Source: Polynucleobacter sp.
GTDB lineage: Bacteria; Pseudomonadota; Gammaproteobacteria; Burkholderiales; Burkholderiaceae
Assembly: GCA_024642065.1 (NCBI GenBank)
Contig: JAHEBW010000001.1
Span: 1-64,000 of the forward strand
DNA length: 64,000 bases
Direction of reading: 5' to 3'
The notes beneath the pieces are model-generated. The model was not told the DNA's origin. It did not search any database and saw nothing but the letters and a program-made list of their open reading frames with translations. Shown in pieces: positions 33,888 to 44,605 of the stretch (positions are counted from its first letter, which is position 1; each line of letters opens with the position of its first letter). The position numbers and the translations under genes are program-made.

Positions 33888-36329
33888 TTAACGAATTCTA
33901 GCTTGGCATTTTACGCTCATCGCGTCAAGCAGGCTAGAAATCACCGGTTCAATCTGTGCGTCTTGTAATGTACCTGATTCATCTGACAAAGTAATACGGA
34001 ATGCCAAACTCTTCTCATTCGCAGCCATACCACCCATGCGACCCTCTGAAGGTTTGAATTCGTCAAACAAATCAATTTTCTTAATTAGTGGCTGTTTTGA
34101 TGACTTCATTGCATCAATTAACTGCGCAGCAGTCACAGATTGCTGCACCACAACAGCTAAGTCACGAGTCACCGCTGGGAACTTGCTGATATTGCCAATG
34201 CTTGGCAAACCAACTTCCTGGATCAAAGCCCAATCAATTTCAAAAACAACTGGAGCTCCTGGCAAAGCATATTCTTGCTGCCAACGTGGATGTAACTCGC
34301 CCACAAAACCTAATGAAATCTCTTTGCCACGCTTTTTAATCGTTAACTCAGCGCTACGGCCAGGGTGTAATGCAGGATGAACTAATGCTTTGGCTTTAAT
34401 TTCTAATGGGGCTAGCAATGCTTCCACATCACCTTTCACATCAAAGAAATCAACTGGACGGTTAGCCATACCCCACTGCTCAGGAGTTGCTGAGCCATAA
34501 GCCAAACCAGCTACGCGAACAGGCTGATCGTAACCAGCAATGCTTAACTCGCCAACCTGAGCATCAGGATTACGCAAAAATACTCTGCCCACTTCAAATA
34601 GACGAACGCGACTGGCTTTGCGATTTAAATTTTGACGCAAGTTTTGCACCAAACCACCAATCAAATTGCTACGCATCACAGACAATTGGCTAGCGATTGG
34701 GTTCAAGACTTTAATTGGATTGGTGTTGCCAGCTAACTGCGCCTCAGTATCCGCATCAATAAATCCGAAGTTCATTACTTCTTGATAGGATCTTGCAGCA
34801 ATCGCATGACGTAAACCATGAATCCCACGCTTAGCTTCTTGAGTACCCAACATACGCTGAGCAGCAACCGGAGGGTTCGCTGGAATGTTTTCAAAGCCGT
34901 AGAGTCTTGCTACTTCTTCAATCAAGTCTTCTTCGATTTCGATATCAAAACGATAGCTAGGTGCATTAACAACAAATGCCTCATCACCTTCACGTTGATA
35001 CGTTAAACCAATACGATCAAATAAAGATGCAATCATGTCCGCCGTTAACGGGATACCAATCACGCGCACAGCTCTAGCAACACGCAAACGAACTGCCTTA
35101 CGCTCTGGCAACTGGATTACTTGATCATCGACTGGTGCTAATTGACCGCCACAGATTTGTGTAATCAAACCAGAGAGTAGCTCTAAGGCCTGAACTGTCG
35201 CAGCAGGATCTACACCACGCTCAAAACGATGGGCTGCTTCGGTTGAAAAGTTGAATCTTCTTGCACGACCCTGAATAGCACTTGGCCACCAGAAAGCAGA
35301 TTCAACATAAATATCTTGTGTATCTAAAGTCACAGAAGTTGGATTGCCGCCCATGATGCCAGCAATACTTTCTAGACCTTGCTCATCAGCAATCACACCC
35401 ACTTGCTGACCATTTAAAGGTGCTACAGAAACTGTTTGGCCGTTTAATAGTTCTAGCTGCTCGCCCTCACGACCCCAACGAACTGTTAAACCACCTTTTA
35501 ATTTTTGCAAATCAAACACATGTGTTGGTTGGCCCATAGCCAACATCACATAGTTAGAAATATCGACCAATGCTGAAATACTTCTTTGGCCAGCACCTTC
35601 TAGACAGCGCACCATCCAGTCAGGTGTTTTTGCTTTAGCGTTAACACCTTTAATCACTCGGCCTGCAAAGCGTCCGCATAGATCTGACGCTTCAACCTTA
35701 ACCGCTACTTTGTCATTAATAGTAGTCGCTTGAGTTTCAATTGGAGGTACACATAATTTAGCGCCAGTAATAGCAGCTACTTCACGGGCAACGCCAAGGA
35801 TAGATAAGCAATCTGCTTTATTCGGTGTGAGCTTGATAACAAAAATAGTGTCATCAAGTTTTAAATATTCACGAATGTTTTGACCAATCGGAGCATCAAG
35901 CGGTAACTCCATAATGCCGTCGGCTTCTTGAGGAACGCCTAGCTCATTACCTGAACACAACATACCTTGTGATTCAACGCCACGCAATTTACCTAGCTTG
36001 ATTGCAAATGGTTTACCGCCCTCTTCTGAAGGTGGCAACTGTGCACCAACCAAAGCGCAAGGAATCTTAATACCCACGCGAGCATTTGGAGCACCACAAA
36101 CAATTTGTAAAACTTCTCCGCCAGCATTTACTTTACAAACGCGTAAACGATCAGCATCAGGATGTTGGGTGGCTTCTAGAATTTCAGCAACCACAACTTC
36201 TGTAAATGGCGGAGCTAAAGGACGTGTCTCTTCAACTTCAAGACCAGCCATTGTTAAAGCATGCGATAACTCTTCGGTCGTTAAATTAGGATTAACGTAC
36301 TGTCTGAGCCATGATTCTGAAAATTGCAT
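33888..36329 (-). CDS. pheT: Phenylalanyl-tRNA synthetase subunit beta
   Basis: 813 residues, normal. Forms the alpha2-beta2 PheRS. Order of domains: N-terminal MQFSESWLRQYVNPNLTTEELSHALTMAGLEVEE, the tRNA-binding EMAP-like domain (about 40-150), B3/B4 editing domain (about 210-380), B5, the catalytic-like core and the C-terminal ferredoxin-fold anticodon-binding domain (FPAVTRDLAVVV ... KSLAFRITLSDESGTL). Starts 19 bases after pheS. Confidence 0.97.
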   Translation of the reverse strand: MQFSESWLRQYVNPNLTTEELSHALTMAGLEVEETRPLAPPFTEVVVAEILEATQHPDADRLRVCKVNAGGEVLQIVCGAPNARVGIKIPCALVGAQLPPSEEGGKPFAIKLGKLRGVESQGMLCSGNELGVPQEADGIMELPLDAPIGQNIREYLKLDDTIFVIKLTPNKADCLSILGVAREVAAITGAKLCVPPIETQATTINDKVAVKVEASDLCGRFAGRVIKGVNAKAKTPDWMVRCLEGAGQRSISALVDISNYVMLAMGQPTHVFDLQKLKGGLTVRWGREGEQLELLNGQTVSVAPLNGQQVGVIADEQGLESIAGIMGGNPTSVTLDTQDIYVESAFWWPSAIQGRARRFNFSTEAAHRFERGVDPAATVQALELLSGLITQICGGQLAPVDDQVIQLPERKAVRLRVARAVRVIGIPLTADMIASLFDRIGLTYQREGDEAFVVNAPSYRFDIEIEEDLIEEVARLYGFENIPANPPVAAQRMLGTQEAKRGIHGLRHAIAARSYQEVMNFGFIDADTEAQLAGNTNPIKVLNPIASQLSVMRSNLIGGLVQNLRQNLNRKASRVRLFEVGRVFLRNPDAQVGELSIAGYDQPVRVAGLAYGSATPEQWGMANRPVDFFDVKGDVEALLAPLEIKAKALVHPALHPGRSAELTIKKRGKEISLGFVGELHPRWQQEYALPGAPVVFEIDWALIQEVGLPSIGNISKFPAVTRDLAVVVQQSVTAAQLIDAMKSSKQPLIKKIDLFDEFKPSEGRMGGMAANEKSLAFRITLSDESGTLQDAQIEPVISSLLDAMSVKCQARIR

Positions 36330-36348
36330 AGTATTTGCTCAGTCTGAA

Positions 36349-37395
36349 TTAAGCTGGAAATTGAGATAAGAAACGAATGTCGTTTTCAAAGAACAAACGC
36401 AAATCATCAATGCCATAACGCAACATAGTTAAGCGCTCTAAACCAGAACCAAACGCAAAACCAATATAACGCTCAGGGTCTAAACCCATATTACGAAGTA
36501 CAGTCGGATGAACCTGACCTGCACCAGAAATTTCTAACCAACGGCCCGCTAATTTTCCAGAGCCAAAGGCCATATCAATTTCAGCAGATGGTTCTGTGAA
36601 CGGGAAATAAGAAGGACGGAAACGAACCTGAATAGCATCCGTTTCAAAGAAAGTTCTTAAGAAATCTGTGTAAACACCTTTGAGGTCTGCAAAAGAAACA
36701 TTCTCTGCAATCCACAAACCTTCAACCTGATTAAACATTGGTGAATGCGTAGCGTCACTATCTACACGATAGGTACGACCCGGTGCAATCACTTTAATCG
36801 GAGGCATCACAGCATCTTTGGCGTGACGGGCTACATGTGCACTGGCATAACGAACCTGCATTGGGCTGGTATGCGTACGCAACAATAGTGGTTTATTTTG
36901 TTCATCAACACCTTCAACATAGAAGGTATCTTGCATCGATCTTGCCGGATGATTTTCTGGGCTATTGAGTGCCGTGAAATTGAACCAATCGTTTTCAATT
37001 TCTGGACCATCAGCTACATCAAATCCGATAGATCTAAAGATTTGTTCAACTCGCTCCCAACTGCGCATCACAGGATGCAAACTGCCAACATCTTGACCGC
37101 GACCTGGTAAGGTCACATCAATGGCTTCTGCACTTAAACGAGCTTGGAGAACGGCATCCGCTAAAGCTTGACGACGCTCATTGAGCGCAGCTTCTACAGC
37201 AGCTTTAACTTGATTGATTTGTGCACCGGCGGCTTTACGAGCTTCAGGCTCTAACGCACCTAGCGATTTAAGACGCTCTGTGAGTAATCCGGATTTACCG
37301 AGGTAACGTGCCTTGGCGTCTTCGAGGGCCGCCGAATCGGCGGCACCATCGAAGTCCCGCTTGGCATCCTCGACAACTTGGTCGAGTGAAACCAT
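36349..37395 (-). CDS. pheS: Phenylalanyl-tRNA synthetase subunit alpha
   Basis: 348 residues. Class II catalytic subunit that charges tRNA-Phe. N-terminal coiled coil (residues about 1-90), then the motif segments [41 protein letters not shown] (motif 2 region), [12 protein letters not shown] and the motif 3 [18 protein letters not shown]. It starts 13 bases after rplT, leaving no space for the pheM-type leader peptide attenuator known in E. coli. Confidence 0.97.
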   Translation of the reverse strand: MVSLDQVVEDAKRDFDGAADSAALEDAKARYLGKSGLLTERLKSLGALEPEARKAAGAQINQVKAAVEAALNERRQALADAVLQARLSAEAIDVTLPGRGQDVGSLHPVMRSWERVEQIFRSIGFDVADGPEIENDWFNFTALNSPENHPARSMQDTFYVEGVDEQNKPLLLRTHTSPMQVRYASAHVARHAKDAVMPPIKVIAPGRTYRVDSDATHSPMFNQVEGLWIAENVSFADLKGVYTDFLRTFFETDAIQVRFRPSYFPFTEPSAEIDMAFGSGKLAGRWLEISGAGQVHPTVLRNMGLDPERYIGFAFGSGLERLTMLRYGIDDLRLFFENDIRFLSQFPA

Positions 37396-37408
37396 ATGCG
37401 GGCCCTAC

Positions 37409-37768
37409 TTACGCAGCTACTACTGTTTTGATACGAGCGACTAAAGCAGCAAAAGCTGGCTTGTCGTTGATCGCCATGTCAGATAGAACCTTACGGTCTA
37501 ACTCAACACCAGATCTCTTCATACCATTCATGAATACGCTGTATGTAACATCGTATTGACGAACAGCAGCATTGATACGTGCAATCCACAAAGCACGGAA
37601 TACGCGCTTCTTATTGCGACGGTCGCGGTAGGCATATTGACCTGCACGCATAACCGCTTGTTTAGCAATACGGAATACATTCTTACGACGGCCACGGTAA
37701 CCTTTGGCAGCATCGATAACTTTTTTATGACGGGCTCTAGCTGTAACCCCGCGTTTGACTCTTGGCAT
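37409..37768 (-). CDS. rplT: 50S ribosomal protein L20
   Basis: 119 residues. Basic N-terminal extension [30 protein letters not shown] and globular C-terminal domain. Binds 23S rRNA in early 50S assembly; in several bacteria it represses its own operon at the mRNA level. It follows rpmI by 23 bases. Confidence 0.98.
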   Translation of the reverse strand: MPRVKRGVTARARHKKVIDAAKGYRGRRKNVFRIAKQAVMRAGQYAYRDRRNKKRVFRALWIARINAAVRQYDVTYSVFMNGMKRSGVELDRKVLSDMAINDKPAFAALVARIKTVVAA

Positions 37769-37791
37769 GTAATTCTCCTATTCGTCTGAGG

Positions 37792-37989
37792 TTAAGCGTA
37801 AGGCATCATTGTGCGTACTGATTTCACATCTGAATCATGTACAGCAACTGCACCGCGAAGGTGACGTTTGTTCTTTGTCGTCTTCTTGGTAAGGATATGG
37901 CGCTTGAACGCTTGACCACGTTTGATAGAACCGCTTGCGCGAACTCTAAAACGCTTAGCTGCACCGCTTTTCGTTTTCATCTTGGGCAT
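37792..37989 (-). CDS. rpmI: 50S ribosomal protein L35
   Basis: 65 residues from the ATG at 37989 ([17 protein letters not shown]), the family start, with GGGAG about 5-9 bases upstream; a frame seven codons longer is not supported. The protein is strongly basic and binds rRNA. It lies between infC and rplT as usual. Confidence 0.97.
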   Translation of the reverse strand: MPKMKTKSGAAKRFRVRASGSIKRGQAFKRHILTKKTTKNKRHLRGAVAVHDSDVKSVRTMMPYA

Positions 37990-38137
37990 AACTGCTCCCT
38001 TTTCACTCATTTGTACGACTTAGGTGGCAATCGACGATTGCGCTTCTATTACCCAGACATACTTCTTAATAAGACTTTCGTCTTTCTCCGGTCAAATTTA
38101 CATCTGCCGGGTTACTACCAATCACTGTTACCAGTAA

Positions 38138-38659
38138 TTATTTCTTCTTGATGGGGGAGAGAACCATCACCATCTGGCGCCCCTCCATCTTTGGAAACTG
38201 CTCAACAGAACCATACGGCTCTAGATCAGCTTTCAATCGTTCTAACATGCGCACACCAATCTCTTGGTGGGCTAATTCTCTACCTCGGAAACGCAAGGTG
38301 ATTTTTGTTTTATCACCTTCTTCTAAGAACTTCGTTAGATTGCGCAACTTCACGTTGTAGTCACCGTCATCAGTACCAGGGCGGAATTTAACTTCCTTCA
38401 CCTGAATGACCTTTTGCTTTAACTTTGCTTCGTGAGCTTTCTTAGCTTCTTGGTATTTGAATTTGCCGTAATCCATCACACGACAAACTGGAGGTTCTGC
38501 CGTAGGGGCAATCTCAACCAAATCTAATTCACTCTCTTCCGCCAACCTTAAAGCATCAGGTAGTTTTACAACACCTAACGGTTCACTGTCGTTGCCAATC
38601 AATCGTACCTCGGAGGCAGTAATTTCCCGATTGATACGATGCGTTTTCTCAGTAGCTAT
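38138..38659 (-). CDS. infC: Translation initiation factor IF-3, apparent ATA start
   Basis: 173 residues if translation begins at the ATA codon at 38659-38657. Binds 30S, blocks 50S joining and proofreads the start codon and initiator tRNA. The conserved N-terminus [I][23 protein letters not shown] lies upstream of any ATG/GTG/TTG that would give a full protein; the first ordinary start, TTG at 38602, would delete 19 family residues. AAAGGAAA sits 6-9 bases before the ATA. The two IF-3 domains follow, with the linker near [16 protein letters not shown]. Rare start codons in infC allow autoregulation by IF-3 in E. coli (AUU). Confidence 0.9.
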   Translation of the reverse strand: MATEKTHRINREITASEVRLIGNDSEPLGVVKLPDALRLAEESELDLVEIAPTAEPPVCRVMDYGKFKYQEAKKAHEAKLKQKVIQVKEVKFRPGTDDGDYNVKLRNLTKFLEEGDKTKITLRFRGRELAHQEIGVRMLERLKADLEPYGSVEQFPKMEGRQMVMVLSPIKKK

Positions 38660-38701
38660 TTCGCGTTTCCTTTAAAAATTTTTCACAAAACCCTACACAC
38701 C

Positions 38702-40624
38702 TCAGGCTAGCTGGGGTCCGACCTTCTGGGAAACATCCTGTTGGAGTCGGGCAATGAAGTCGTCGATCGGCATAACACCTAAATCAACACCACCTCTGGC
38801 GCGTACGGCCACCGCATTTGCTTCACACTCTTTATCACCGACAACCAGTAGATAAGGAATCTTTTGCATTGCGTGCTCACGGATTTTAAACGTTATTTTC
38901 TCGTTCCGCAAATCAGACTCAGCCCTAAATCCTTGTTTTTTGAGGATTTGCTGAACTTTTTCGGCGTATTCCGCTGAATTTCCTGAAATATTCATGATTA
39001 TGCACTGAGTTGGTGCAAGCCAAGTTGGCATCGCGCCAGCATGGTTTTCGATCAAAATACCGATAAATCGTTCCAAAGAACCCACAATGGCTCGGTGCAA
39101 CATCACTGGAACTTTACGATCGTTATCTGCAGAAACGTATTCAGCACCCAAGCGTAAAGGCATTGAAAAGTCGACTTGCATCGTGCCGCACTGCCATGAA
39201 CGACCAATTGAATCCTTCAAGTGGTATTCAATCTTTGGACCGTAGAAGGCGCCCTCACCAGGCAACTCTTCCCATTCTTGATTGGATGCTTTCAAAGCGG
39301 CTCTTAGAGCATCTTCAGCTTTATCCCAAATAGCGTCATCGCCCACACGTTTAGCAGGACGCAAAGCCAGCTTGACTGCTACTTCTGTAAAACCAAAATC
39401 GTTATAAACCTCACGGACTGCTTTATCAAAAGCGGCCACTTCAGATTGGATCTGATCTTCTGTGCAGAAAATATGACCATCATCCTGAGTGAAACCACGC
39501 ACACGCATTAAGCCGTGCAAAGCACCTGATGATTCATTGCGGTGACACTGACCAAATTCACCAAAACGCAAAGGGAGTTCGCGGTAGCTATGTAAACCAG
39601 CGTTATAAATCTGAACATGTCCTGGGCAGTTCATCGGCTTAAGAGCATAAGCACGGTTCTCTGACTCCGTTGTGAACATATTGTCTTTGTAGTTTTCCCA
39701 GTGACCTGACTTTTCCCACAAAGCGCGATCCAAAATTTGAGGCGCTTTCACTTCTTGGTAACCGTTGTCTTGGTACACGCGACGCATGTACTGCTCCACT
39801 TGCTGCCAAATGGTCCAACCCTTTGGATGCCAGAAAATTAAGCCAGGAGCTTCTTCTTGGAAGTGGAATAGATCTAACTGTTTACCTAATTTACGATGAT
39901 CACGCTTCTCCGCTTCTTCAAGCATATGGAGATAAGCTTCTTGATCTTCTTTCTTCGTCCAAGCCGTACCGTAGATACGTTGGAGCATTTCGTTATTGCT
40001 GTCACCACGCCAGTAAGCGCCGGCAACTTTCATCAACTTGAAAACTTTCAACTTGCCGGTTGATGGTACGTGCGGTCCGCGGCACAAATCAGTAAAGCTA
40101 CCTTCTGAATACAAAGACACATCTTCACCAGCAGGAATGCTGCCAATTAACTCTGCTTTGTAGTGCTCGCCTAAACCTTTGAAGAATTCAATGGCTTCAT
40201 CACGAGGAACAACACGACGCTCAACCTTCTCGTCTTTCTTAGCCAATTCAGCCATGCGCTTTTCAATCGCAGCCAAATCTTCTGGCGTAAATGGACGGCT
40301 ATAAGAAAAGTCATAGTAAAAACCAGACTCAATCACAGGACCGATGGTTACCTGAGCTTCTGGGTAGAGTTCTTTAACGGCATAGGCCAATAAGTGAGCA
40401 GTTGAATGGCGAACCACTTCAAGACCCTCAGGGTCTTTATCTGTCACGATAGCTAAATTGATATCTGAATTGATTAAGTAGCTGGTATCAACCAACTGAC
40501 CATTGACCTTACCAGCCAAAGCAGCTTTAGCTAAACCAGCACCAATGCTTTGTGCCACTTCAGAAACGGTCAAGGGAGCGGGATACTCACGCTTCGATCC
40601 ATCAGGTAATGTGACAACAACCAT
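38702..40624 (-). CDS. thrS: Threonyl-tRNA synthetase
   Basis: 640 residues, normal. N-terminal TGS domain ([20 protein letters not shown]), editing domain ([20 protein letters not shown] with HxxxH-type zinc motif), and the class II catalytic core with [11 protein letters not shown] (zinc Cys), [27 protein letters not shown] (motif 2) and [13 protein letters not shown] (motif 3). A GGAG sits 8 bases before the ATG. A terminator-like hairpin ends just before this SD. First gene of the thrS-infC-rpmI-rplT-pheST-ihfA operon. Confidence 0.97.
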   Translation of the reverse strand: MVVVTLPDGSKREYPAPLTVSEVAQSIGAGLAKAALAGKVNGQLVDTSYLINSDINLAIVTDKDPEGLEVVRHSTAHLLAYAVKELYPEAQVTIGPVIESGFYYDFSYSRPFTPEDLAAIEKRMAELAKKDEKVERRVVPRDEAIEFFKGLGEHYKAELIGSIPAGEDVSLYSEGSFTDLCRGPHVPSTGKLKVFKLMKVAGAYWRGDSNNEMLQRIYGTAWTKKEDQEAYLHMLEEAEKRDHRKLGKQLDLFHFQEEAPGLIFWHPKGWTIWQQVEQYMRRVYQDNGYQEVKAPQILDRALWEKSGHWENYKDNMFTTESENRAYALKPMNCPGHVQIYNAGLHSYRELPLRFGEFGQCHRNESSGALHGLMRVRGFTQDDGHIFCTEDQIQSEVAAFDKAVREVYNDFGFTEVAVKLALRPAKRVGDDAIWDKAEDALRAALKASNQEWEELPGEGAFYGPKIEYHLKDSIGRSWQCGTMQVDFSMPLRLGAEYVSADNDRKVPVMLHRAIVGSLERFIGILIENHAGAMPTWLAPTQCIIMNISGNSAEYAEKVQQILKKQGFRAESDLRNEKITFKIREHAMQKIPYLLVVGDKECEANAVAVRARGGVDLGVMPIDDFIARLQQDVSQKVGPQLA

Positions 40625-40631
40625 ATCAACT

Positions 40632-40688
40632 CCAAAAAAATCGGCGCGGCGCTCTGGGATCTTTTTGGAACCTAGGGCTTTCCGCGCC
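40632..40688 (-). terminator. Terminator/attenuator hairpin in the thrS leader
   Basis: On the minus strand GGCGCGG (40688-40682) pairs with CCGCGCC (40649-40643), an all-G/C 7-bp stem with a 32-base loop, followed by GATTTTTTT. The U-tract runs directly into the thrS SD, so a transcript coming from tRNA-Val must pass it to express thrS. Confidence 0.65.
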
Positions 40689-40710
40689 TATATATTTACA
40701 TCTAATTCGT

Positions 40711-40787
<77 letters not shown>

Positions 40788-40816
40788 ATTGAATCCATAA
40801 GTTTATCACTTGTTGG

Positions 40817-42745
40817 CTACTTTCTTCTTGCTTCAGTAACCCCTGAAACATCTAATAAAGCCGTGATCGCAGTTTGCAGGCCATCAGTCGATGGAATTTC
40901 AATCGTGAACTGCATGCTAGCCAAGCCCTTACGTGATTGCGTCTTCACCCCGGTGACATTGATCTTTAAGCGAGAAAACACTTCTGATATATCGCGCAAC
41001 AAGCCCTGACGATCAATTGCCATCAAAGCAATATCCACTGGGAATAAAGCCTTTCCTGAAGATCCACCAGGCACACCCCACTCAGTTAAGACCACTCGCT
41101 CAGGAGCTCTAGCCAGTAATTGTTTAAAAGTACTGCAATCTTCTCGATGGATCGAGACGCCTCGGCCACGAGTAACAAATCCTCGAATGCCATCTGGAGG
41201 AACAGGACGACAGCATCTTGAGAGTTGCGTCATTAATGAATCAACGCCTACTACCAGGACATCCCCATGACTAGCCTTAGCCTTACTTTTACGCAAAATG
41301 ATATCCGGCAAGTCTGGTTTGGCTGGCTCAACAACCGGAGCTTCCTCTTTGTCACCTTCTTGCTCTGCTTGTTGCGCAGCAAACCAGGCCTTCACTTTGC
41401 TTCTAGCGCGATGGGTTGCTAAATAACCACGCTCGATATTGAGCCAATCAAGTGATGGACCACCCAATTTGACAGAAATAATTTCAACAGTCTGGCCATT
41501 TTTAAGACGTGTATCTAAGGGCACCATCGCGCCATCAACACGAGCACCACGACAACGATGACCCAAATCGGTATGCACAGAGTAGGCAAAATCAATCGGG
41601 GTGGCTCCTTGTTGCAAAGGTATGACCTGACCTAATGGCGTGAGGACATAGATTTGATCATCCAGCTCTTGGCCCTTTAATTGATCCCAAGCATCTTCTT
41701 TCCATGCGATTAGCTGGCGCGCCCAAGCAATGCGCTGATCGTATTCAGCCTTAGCACTCACCGTGCCTGAATAACCTTGCTTGCCCGCTTCTTTATAACG
41801 CCAATGAGCGGCTACGCCGTACTCAGCCTGCTTATGCATCTCATGGGTTCTTACTTGTACCTCAAATGAAATTCCATCGGCATCCATCACAACCGTGTGG
41901 AGTGATTGGTAACCGTTCGGTTTAGGTCTGGCAATGTAATCGTCAAACTCTTTAGGGATGGGCTGCCACACATGATGAACAATCCCCAAAGCAGCGTAGC
42001 AATCTTTAAGATCATTGAGCAAAATTCTAAAAGCTCTAACGTCATAGAGCTGGGCAAAGTCTAAGGCTTTGCCTTGCATCTTTTTCCAGATACTGTAGAT
42101 GTGTTTTGGTCGGCCCTGCACCTCTGCCGAAATACCAGCATCCTTGAGTTCTTTTTCTAAACGCTCAATGATGTTCTCAACAAAACCTTCACGCTCAATA
42201 CGTTTTGAATCGAGCAATTTGGCAATTTGTTTATAAGTGTCAGGCGCCAAACATCTAAACGCCAAATCTTCCATCTCCCACTTGAGCTGCCAAATACCAA
42301 GTCGATTAGCCAAGGCTGCATCGACATCCAAGATGTCTTGTGCCCAAGATGGTTTGGTGTCAATGCGCTGCGAAGTGACCCAACGAAGGGTTTGTACAAC
42401 TGACGCCAAATGCAACAACACGACTCGCAAATCATGTGCAAATGCCAAAAGCATTTTTCGAAGTACTTCTACTTGAGCTTGTGCACTTTGACCCAATTGA
42501 TTCGATGACTGTCTAGCAATCTTCACTTGCGCAGCTTTCAAGCCGCGATAGCCAATAATTAATTGCGCAACCTCTTGGCCCAATTGTTTTTCAAGAGCCT
42601 CTTTACTAAGTTCTGAATCCAGATGGGCTGCAGCCTGGCAGCTAGCCTCATCCAACTTGAGAGACAGCAGAATCTCTTGCACACCTAAAGCTTGTGCGTG
42701 CGGGTCTTCACCAAATAAGAAGTCTGAATTAACTAAAGAACTCAC
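40817..42745 (-). CDS. relA: Monofunctional (p)ppGpp synthetase RelA
   Basis: 642 residues, GTG start. The N-terminal pseudo-hydrolase region lacks an intact HD pair (AFAHDLRVVLLHLASV). The synthetase domain has YDVRAFRILLNDLKDCYAALGIVHH with EFDD at 266-269 and ARPKPNGYQSLHT; the acidic ExDD motif is typical of monofunctional RelA, whereas SpoT/Rel types have RxKD. A TGS domain (YVLTPLGQVIPLQQGATPIDFAYSVH) and a C-terminal ACT domain follow. Makes (p)ppGpp on starved ribosomes. Overlaps the preceding hydrolase by 17 bp. Shorter than E. coli RelA (744). Confidence 0.94.
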   Translation of the reverse strand: MSSLVNSDFLFGEDPHAQALGVQEILLSLKLDEASCQAAAHLDSELSKEALEKQLGQEVAQLIIGYRGLKAAQVKIARQSSNQLGQSAQAQVEVLRKMLLAFAHDLRVVLLHLASVVQTLRWVTSQRIDTKPSWAQDILDVDAALANRLGIWQLKWEMEDLAFRCLAPDTYKQIAKLLDSKRIEREGFVENIIERLEKELKDAGISAEVQGRPKHIYSIWKKMQGKALDFAQLYDVRAFRILLNDLKDCYAALGIVHHVWQPIPKEFDDYIARPKPNGYQSLHTVVMDADGISFEVQVRTHEMHKQAEYGVAAHWRYKEAGKQGYSGTVSAKAEYDQRIAWARQLIAWKEDAWDQLKGQELDDQIYVLTPLGQVIPLQQGATPIDFAYSVHTDLGHRCRGARVDGAMVPLDTRLKNGQTVEIISVKLGGPSLDWLNIERGYLATHRARSKVKAWFAAQQAEQEGDKEEAPVVEPAKPDLPDIILRKSKAKASHGDVLVVGVDSLMTQLSRCCRPVPPDGIRGFVTRGRGVSIHREDCSTFKQLLARAPERVVLTEWGVPGGSSGKALFPVDIALMAIDRQGLLRDISEVFSRLKINVTGVKTQSRKGLASMQFTIEIPSTDGLQTAITALLDVSGVTEARRK

Positions 42746-43745
42746 GAGCTAAAGCCACCTGCTCTGGGGTAATAAATGCTGGCGCATGACCAACACCTGG
42801 GATCTCAATACTTCTAGCGCGAGGATTTCTGCGAGACATCTCACTCACTGTTTTTGCTGATAGCAAATCAGATTCTGAGCCACGCACAACCAACATGTCT
42901 GCCTGAATCGCTTCATAAGCTTTCCAAGTCATCATCTCGCCCATCGCTGCAGTAGCCATATTGAGAGCTGCAAATGGTTTAGAGATATCAGGATCGTAAT
43001 GAACAACCCACTCATCACCGTCTTTGATTAAATGAGGACCGTTGTACTCTTTCCACTGCTCTGGGGTGAAATCACCAAAAGGAGCACAAATACGATTTAA
43101 GTAAATCAAACCTTCTTTTTTGCTGGAGAAGCGGAAAGGCTTGCCAACGTAATCACCCAAACGTTTCAATGCTGCTGATTCAATCTTCGGGCCCACATCA
43201 TTAAGAATCATGCGACGTATCGGTGAGTGATCTTGGCTTGCTAAGAAGATACCAATTAAGCCACCCATCGATGTACCGAACCAATCTACTTTCTCAACAC
43301 CCAAGCGCGCAACTAAAGTCACCATATCTGCCACATATTGCGGCAAACCATAGAGCATCGGGTTGTCTAACCAATCAGAATCGCCGCGACCCACGACGTC
43401 AGGACATATCACTCGATAACGATCACTCATCGCTTTTGCAAGCACGTTGAAGTCACTGCCGCGGCGAGTTAAACCGTGTACACAAATGAGTACGTTTTGA
43501 TTATTCGGATCACCCCACTCATGGTAGGCCATCTGATGCAGACCAGAAGTACTGGCGCACTGTACATAATGAGTTCTAGAAAGTGGGTCTTCCAGTGTGA
43601 GAACTTCTTCAACCGGAATGGGATAACTCAGTTCTGAGGAACTTGATAGAGAACTAGAAACTGATGAAGAAACAGACGCCTCCATCGAGACATCTGTTTT
43701 GAGTCCGACTAAACGCTTAAGAAGATTCTTAACGCCTTCAAGCAT
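42729..43745 (-). CDS. Alpha/beta-hydrolase, cytoplasmic
   Basis: 338 residues from the ATG at 43745, which overlaps the bdhA stop (TAATG). A Ser-rich low-complexity region lies near residues 20-40. The core has LICVHGLTRRGSDFNVLA, GRGDSDW, the nucleophile WFGTSMGGLIGI, and a late Asp/His pair (VVRGSESDLL; GVGHAPAF). Probably a carboxylesterase; its place between bdhA and relA raises a role in hydroxyalkanoate oligomer or ester hydrolysis, which is inference. It overlaps relA at its 3' end. Confidence 0.85.
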   Translation of the reverse strand: MLEGVKNLLKRLVGLKTDVSMEASVSSSVSSSLSSSSELSYPIPVEEVLTLEDPLSRTHYVQCASTSGLHQMAYHEWGDPNNQNVLICVHGLTRRGSDFNVLAKAMSDRYRVICPDVVGRGDSDWLDNPMLYGLPQYVADMVTLVARLGVEKVDWFGTSMGGLIGIFLASQDHSPIRRMILNDVGPKIESAALKRLGDYVGKPFRFSSKKEGLIYLNRICAPFGDFTPEQWKEYNGPHLIKDGDEWVVHYDPDISKPFAALNMATAAMGEMMTWKAYEAIQADMLVVRGSESDLLSAKTVSEMSRRNPRARSIEIPGVGHAPAFITPEQVALAREFFS

Positions 43746-44521
43746 TATTGAGCAGTCCAACCACCGTCCATGTTCCAAGCCACGCCACGGATCTGAGTAG
43801 CAGCTGGACTACAGAAGAATACGGCCAATGCAGCCAATTGTTCAGGAGTAACAAATTCACCTGAAGGTTGCTTTTCTGAAAGTAATAATTTTTTAGCTTC
43901 TTCATTGCTCACTTTATCTTTTTCAGCACGCGCATCTACTTGCTTCTGCACTAATGGTGTTAACACCCAACCTGGGCAGATTGCGTTACACGTCACACCA
44001 GTTTGCGCTGTTTCTAAAGCTGTTACTTTTGTGAAACCAACAATGCCATGCTTAGCAGCAACATAAGCTGATTTTTGAGCTGAAGCTACCAAGCCATGCA
44101 CAGAGGCCAAGTTAATAATGCGACCCCAATTGCGTTGCTTCATACCAGGCAAAGCCAAACGCGTTGTATGGAATGCAGAAGTTAAGTTGATCGCAATGAT
44201 GGCATCCCAACGATCTGCCGGGAAGTCTTCAATGTTGGCCACATGCTGAATACCTGCGTTGTTCACCAAAATGTCTACAGCACCAAAACGTTTTTCAGCA
44301 GCTTGCATCATGGCCTCAATCTCAGCAGGCTTACTCATATCAGCACCGTGATAATCGACTTCAACACCTAAAGCTTTCACTTGCGCAATCGCTGCGTCTT
44401 TTTCTCCAAAGCCATTCATCATGATGTTGGCACCCTGCTCTGCCAATGCAATCGCAATACCTAAGCCAATACCGCTTGTTGAGCCAGTCACTAAAGCGGT
44501 TTTACCTTTCAACATACTCAT
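43745..44521 (-). CDS. bdhA: D-3-hydroxybutyrate dehydrogenase
   Basis: 258 residues, short-chain dehydrogenase. NAD-binding TGSTSGIG at 12-19, NNAG 87-90, catalytic Ser140, Tyr153 and Lys157, and the family C-terminal DGGWTAQ. It oxidises D-3-hydroxybutyrate to acetoacetate. With scoA/scoB 2 kb away it would give a full route from hydroxybutyrate (or PHB monomer) to acetoacetyl-CoA. The stop overlaps the start of the hydrolase gene (TAATG). The GEFVTPEQLAALAVFF segment matches HBDH proteins. Confidence 0.93.
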   Translation of the reverse strand: MSMLKGKTALVTGSTSGIGLGIAIALAEQGANIMMNGFGEKDAAIAQVKALGVEVDYHGADMSKPAEIEAMMQAAEKRFGAVDILVNNAGIQHVANIEDFPADRWDAIIAINLTSAFHTTRLALPGMKQRNWGRIINLASVHGLVASAQKSAYVAAKHGIVGFTKVTALETAQTGVTCNAICPGWVLTPLVQKQVDARAEKDKVSNEEAKKLLLSEKQPSGEFVTPEQLAALAVFFCSPAATQIRGVAWNMDGGWTAQ

Positions 44522-44605
44522 AACAAATTACTCCAAGAATGGTTAACTGATTTTTAAAACTATTTAATTATTTAAATTGATTAATCTACTTTACTAGCTA
44601 ATGGC

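Noticed and set aside
37396..37408. pheM-type leader peptide before pheS
   Set aside because: Only 13 bases lie between rplT and pheS.
40625..40710. T-box riboswitch in the thrS leader
   Set aside because: Too short (86 bases); no specifier or T-box UGGN bulge sequence visible.
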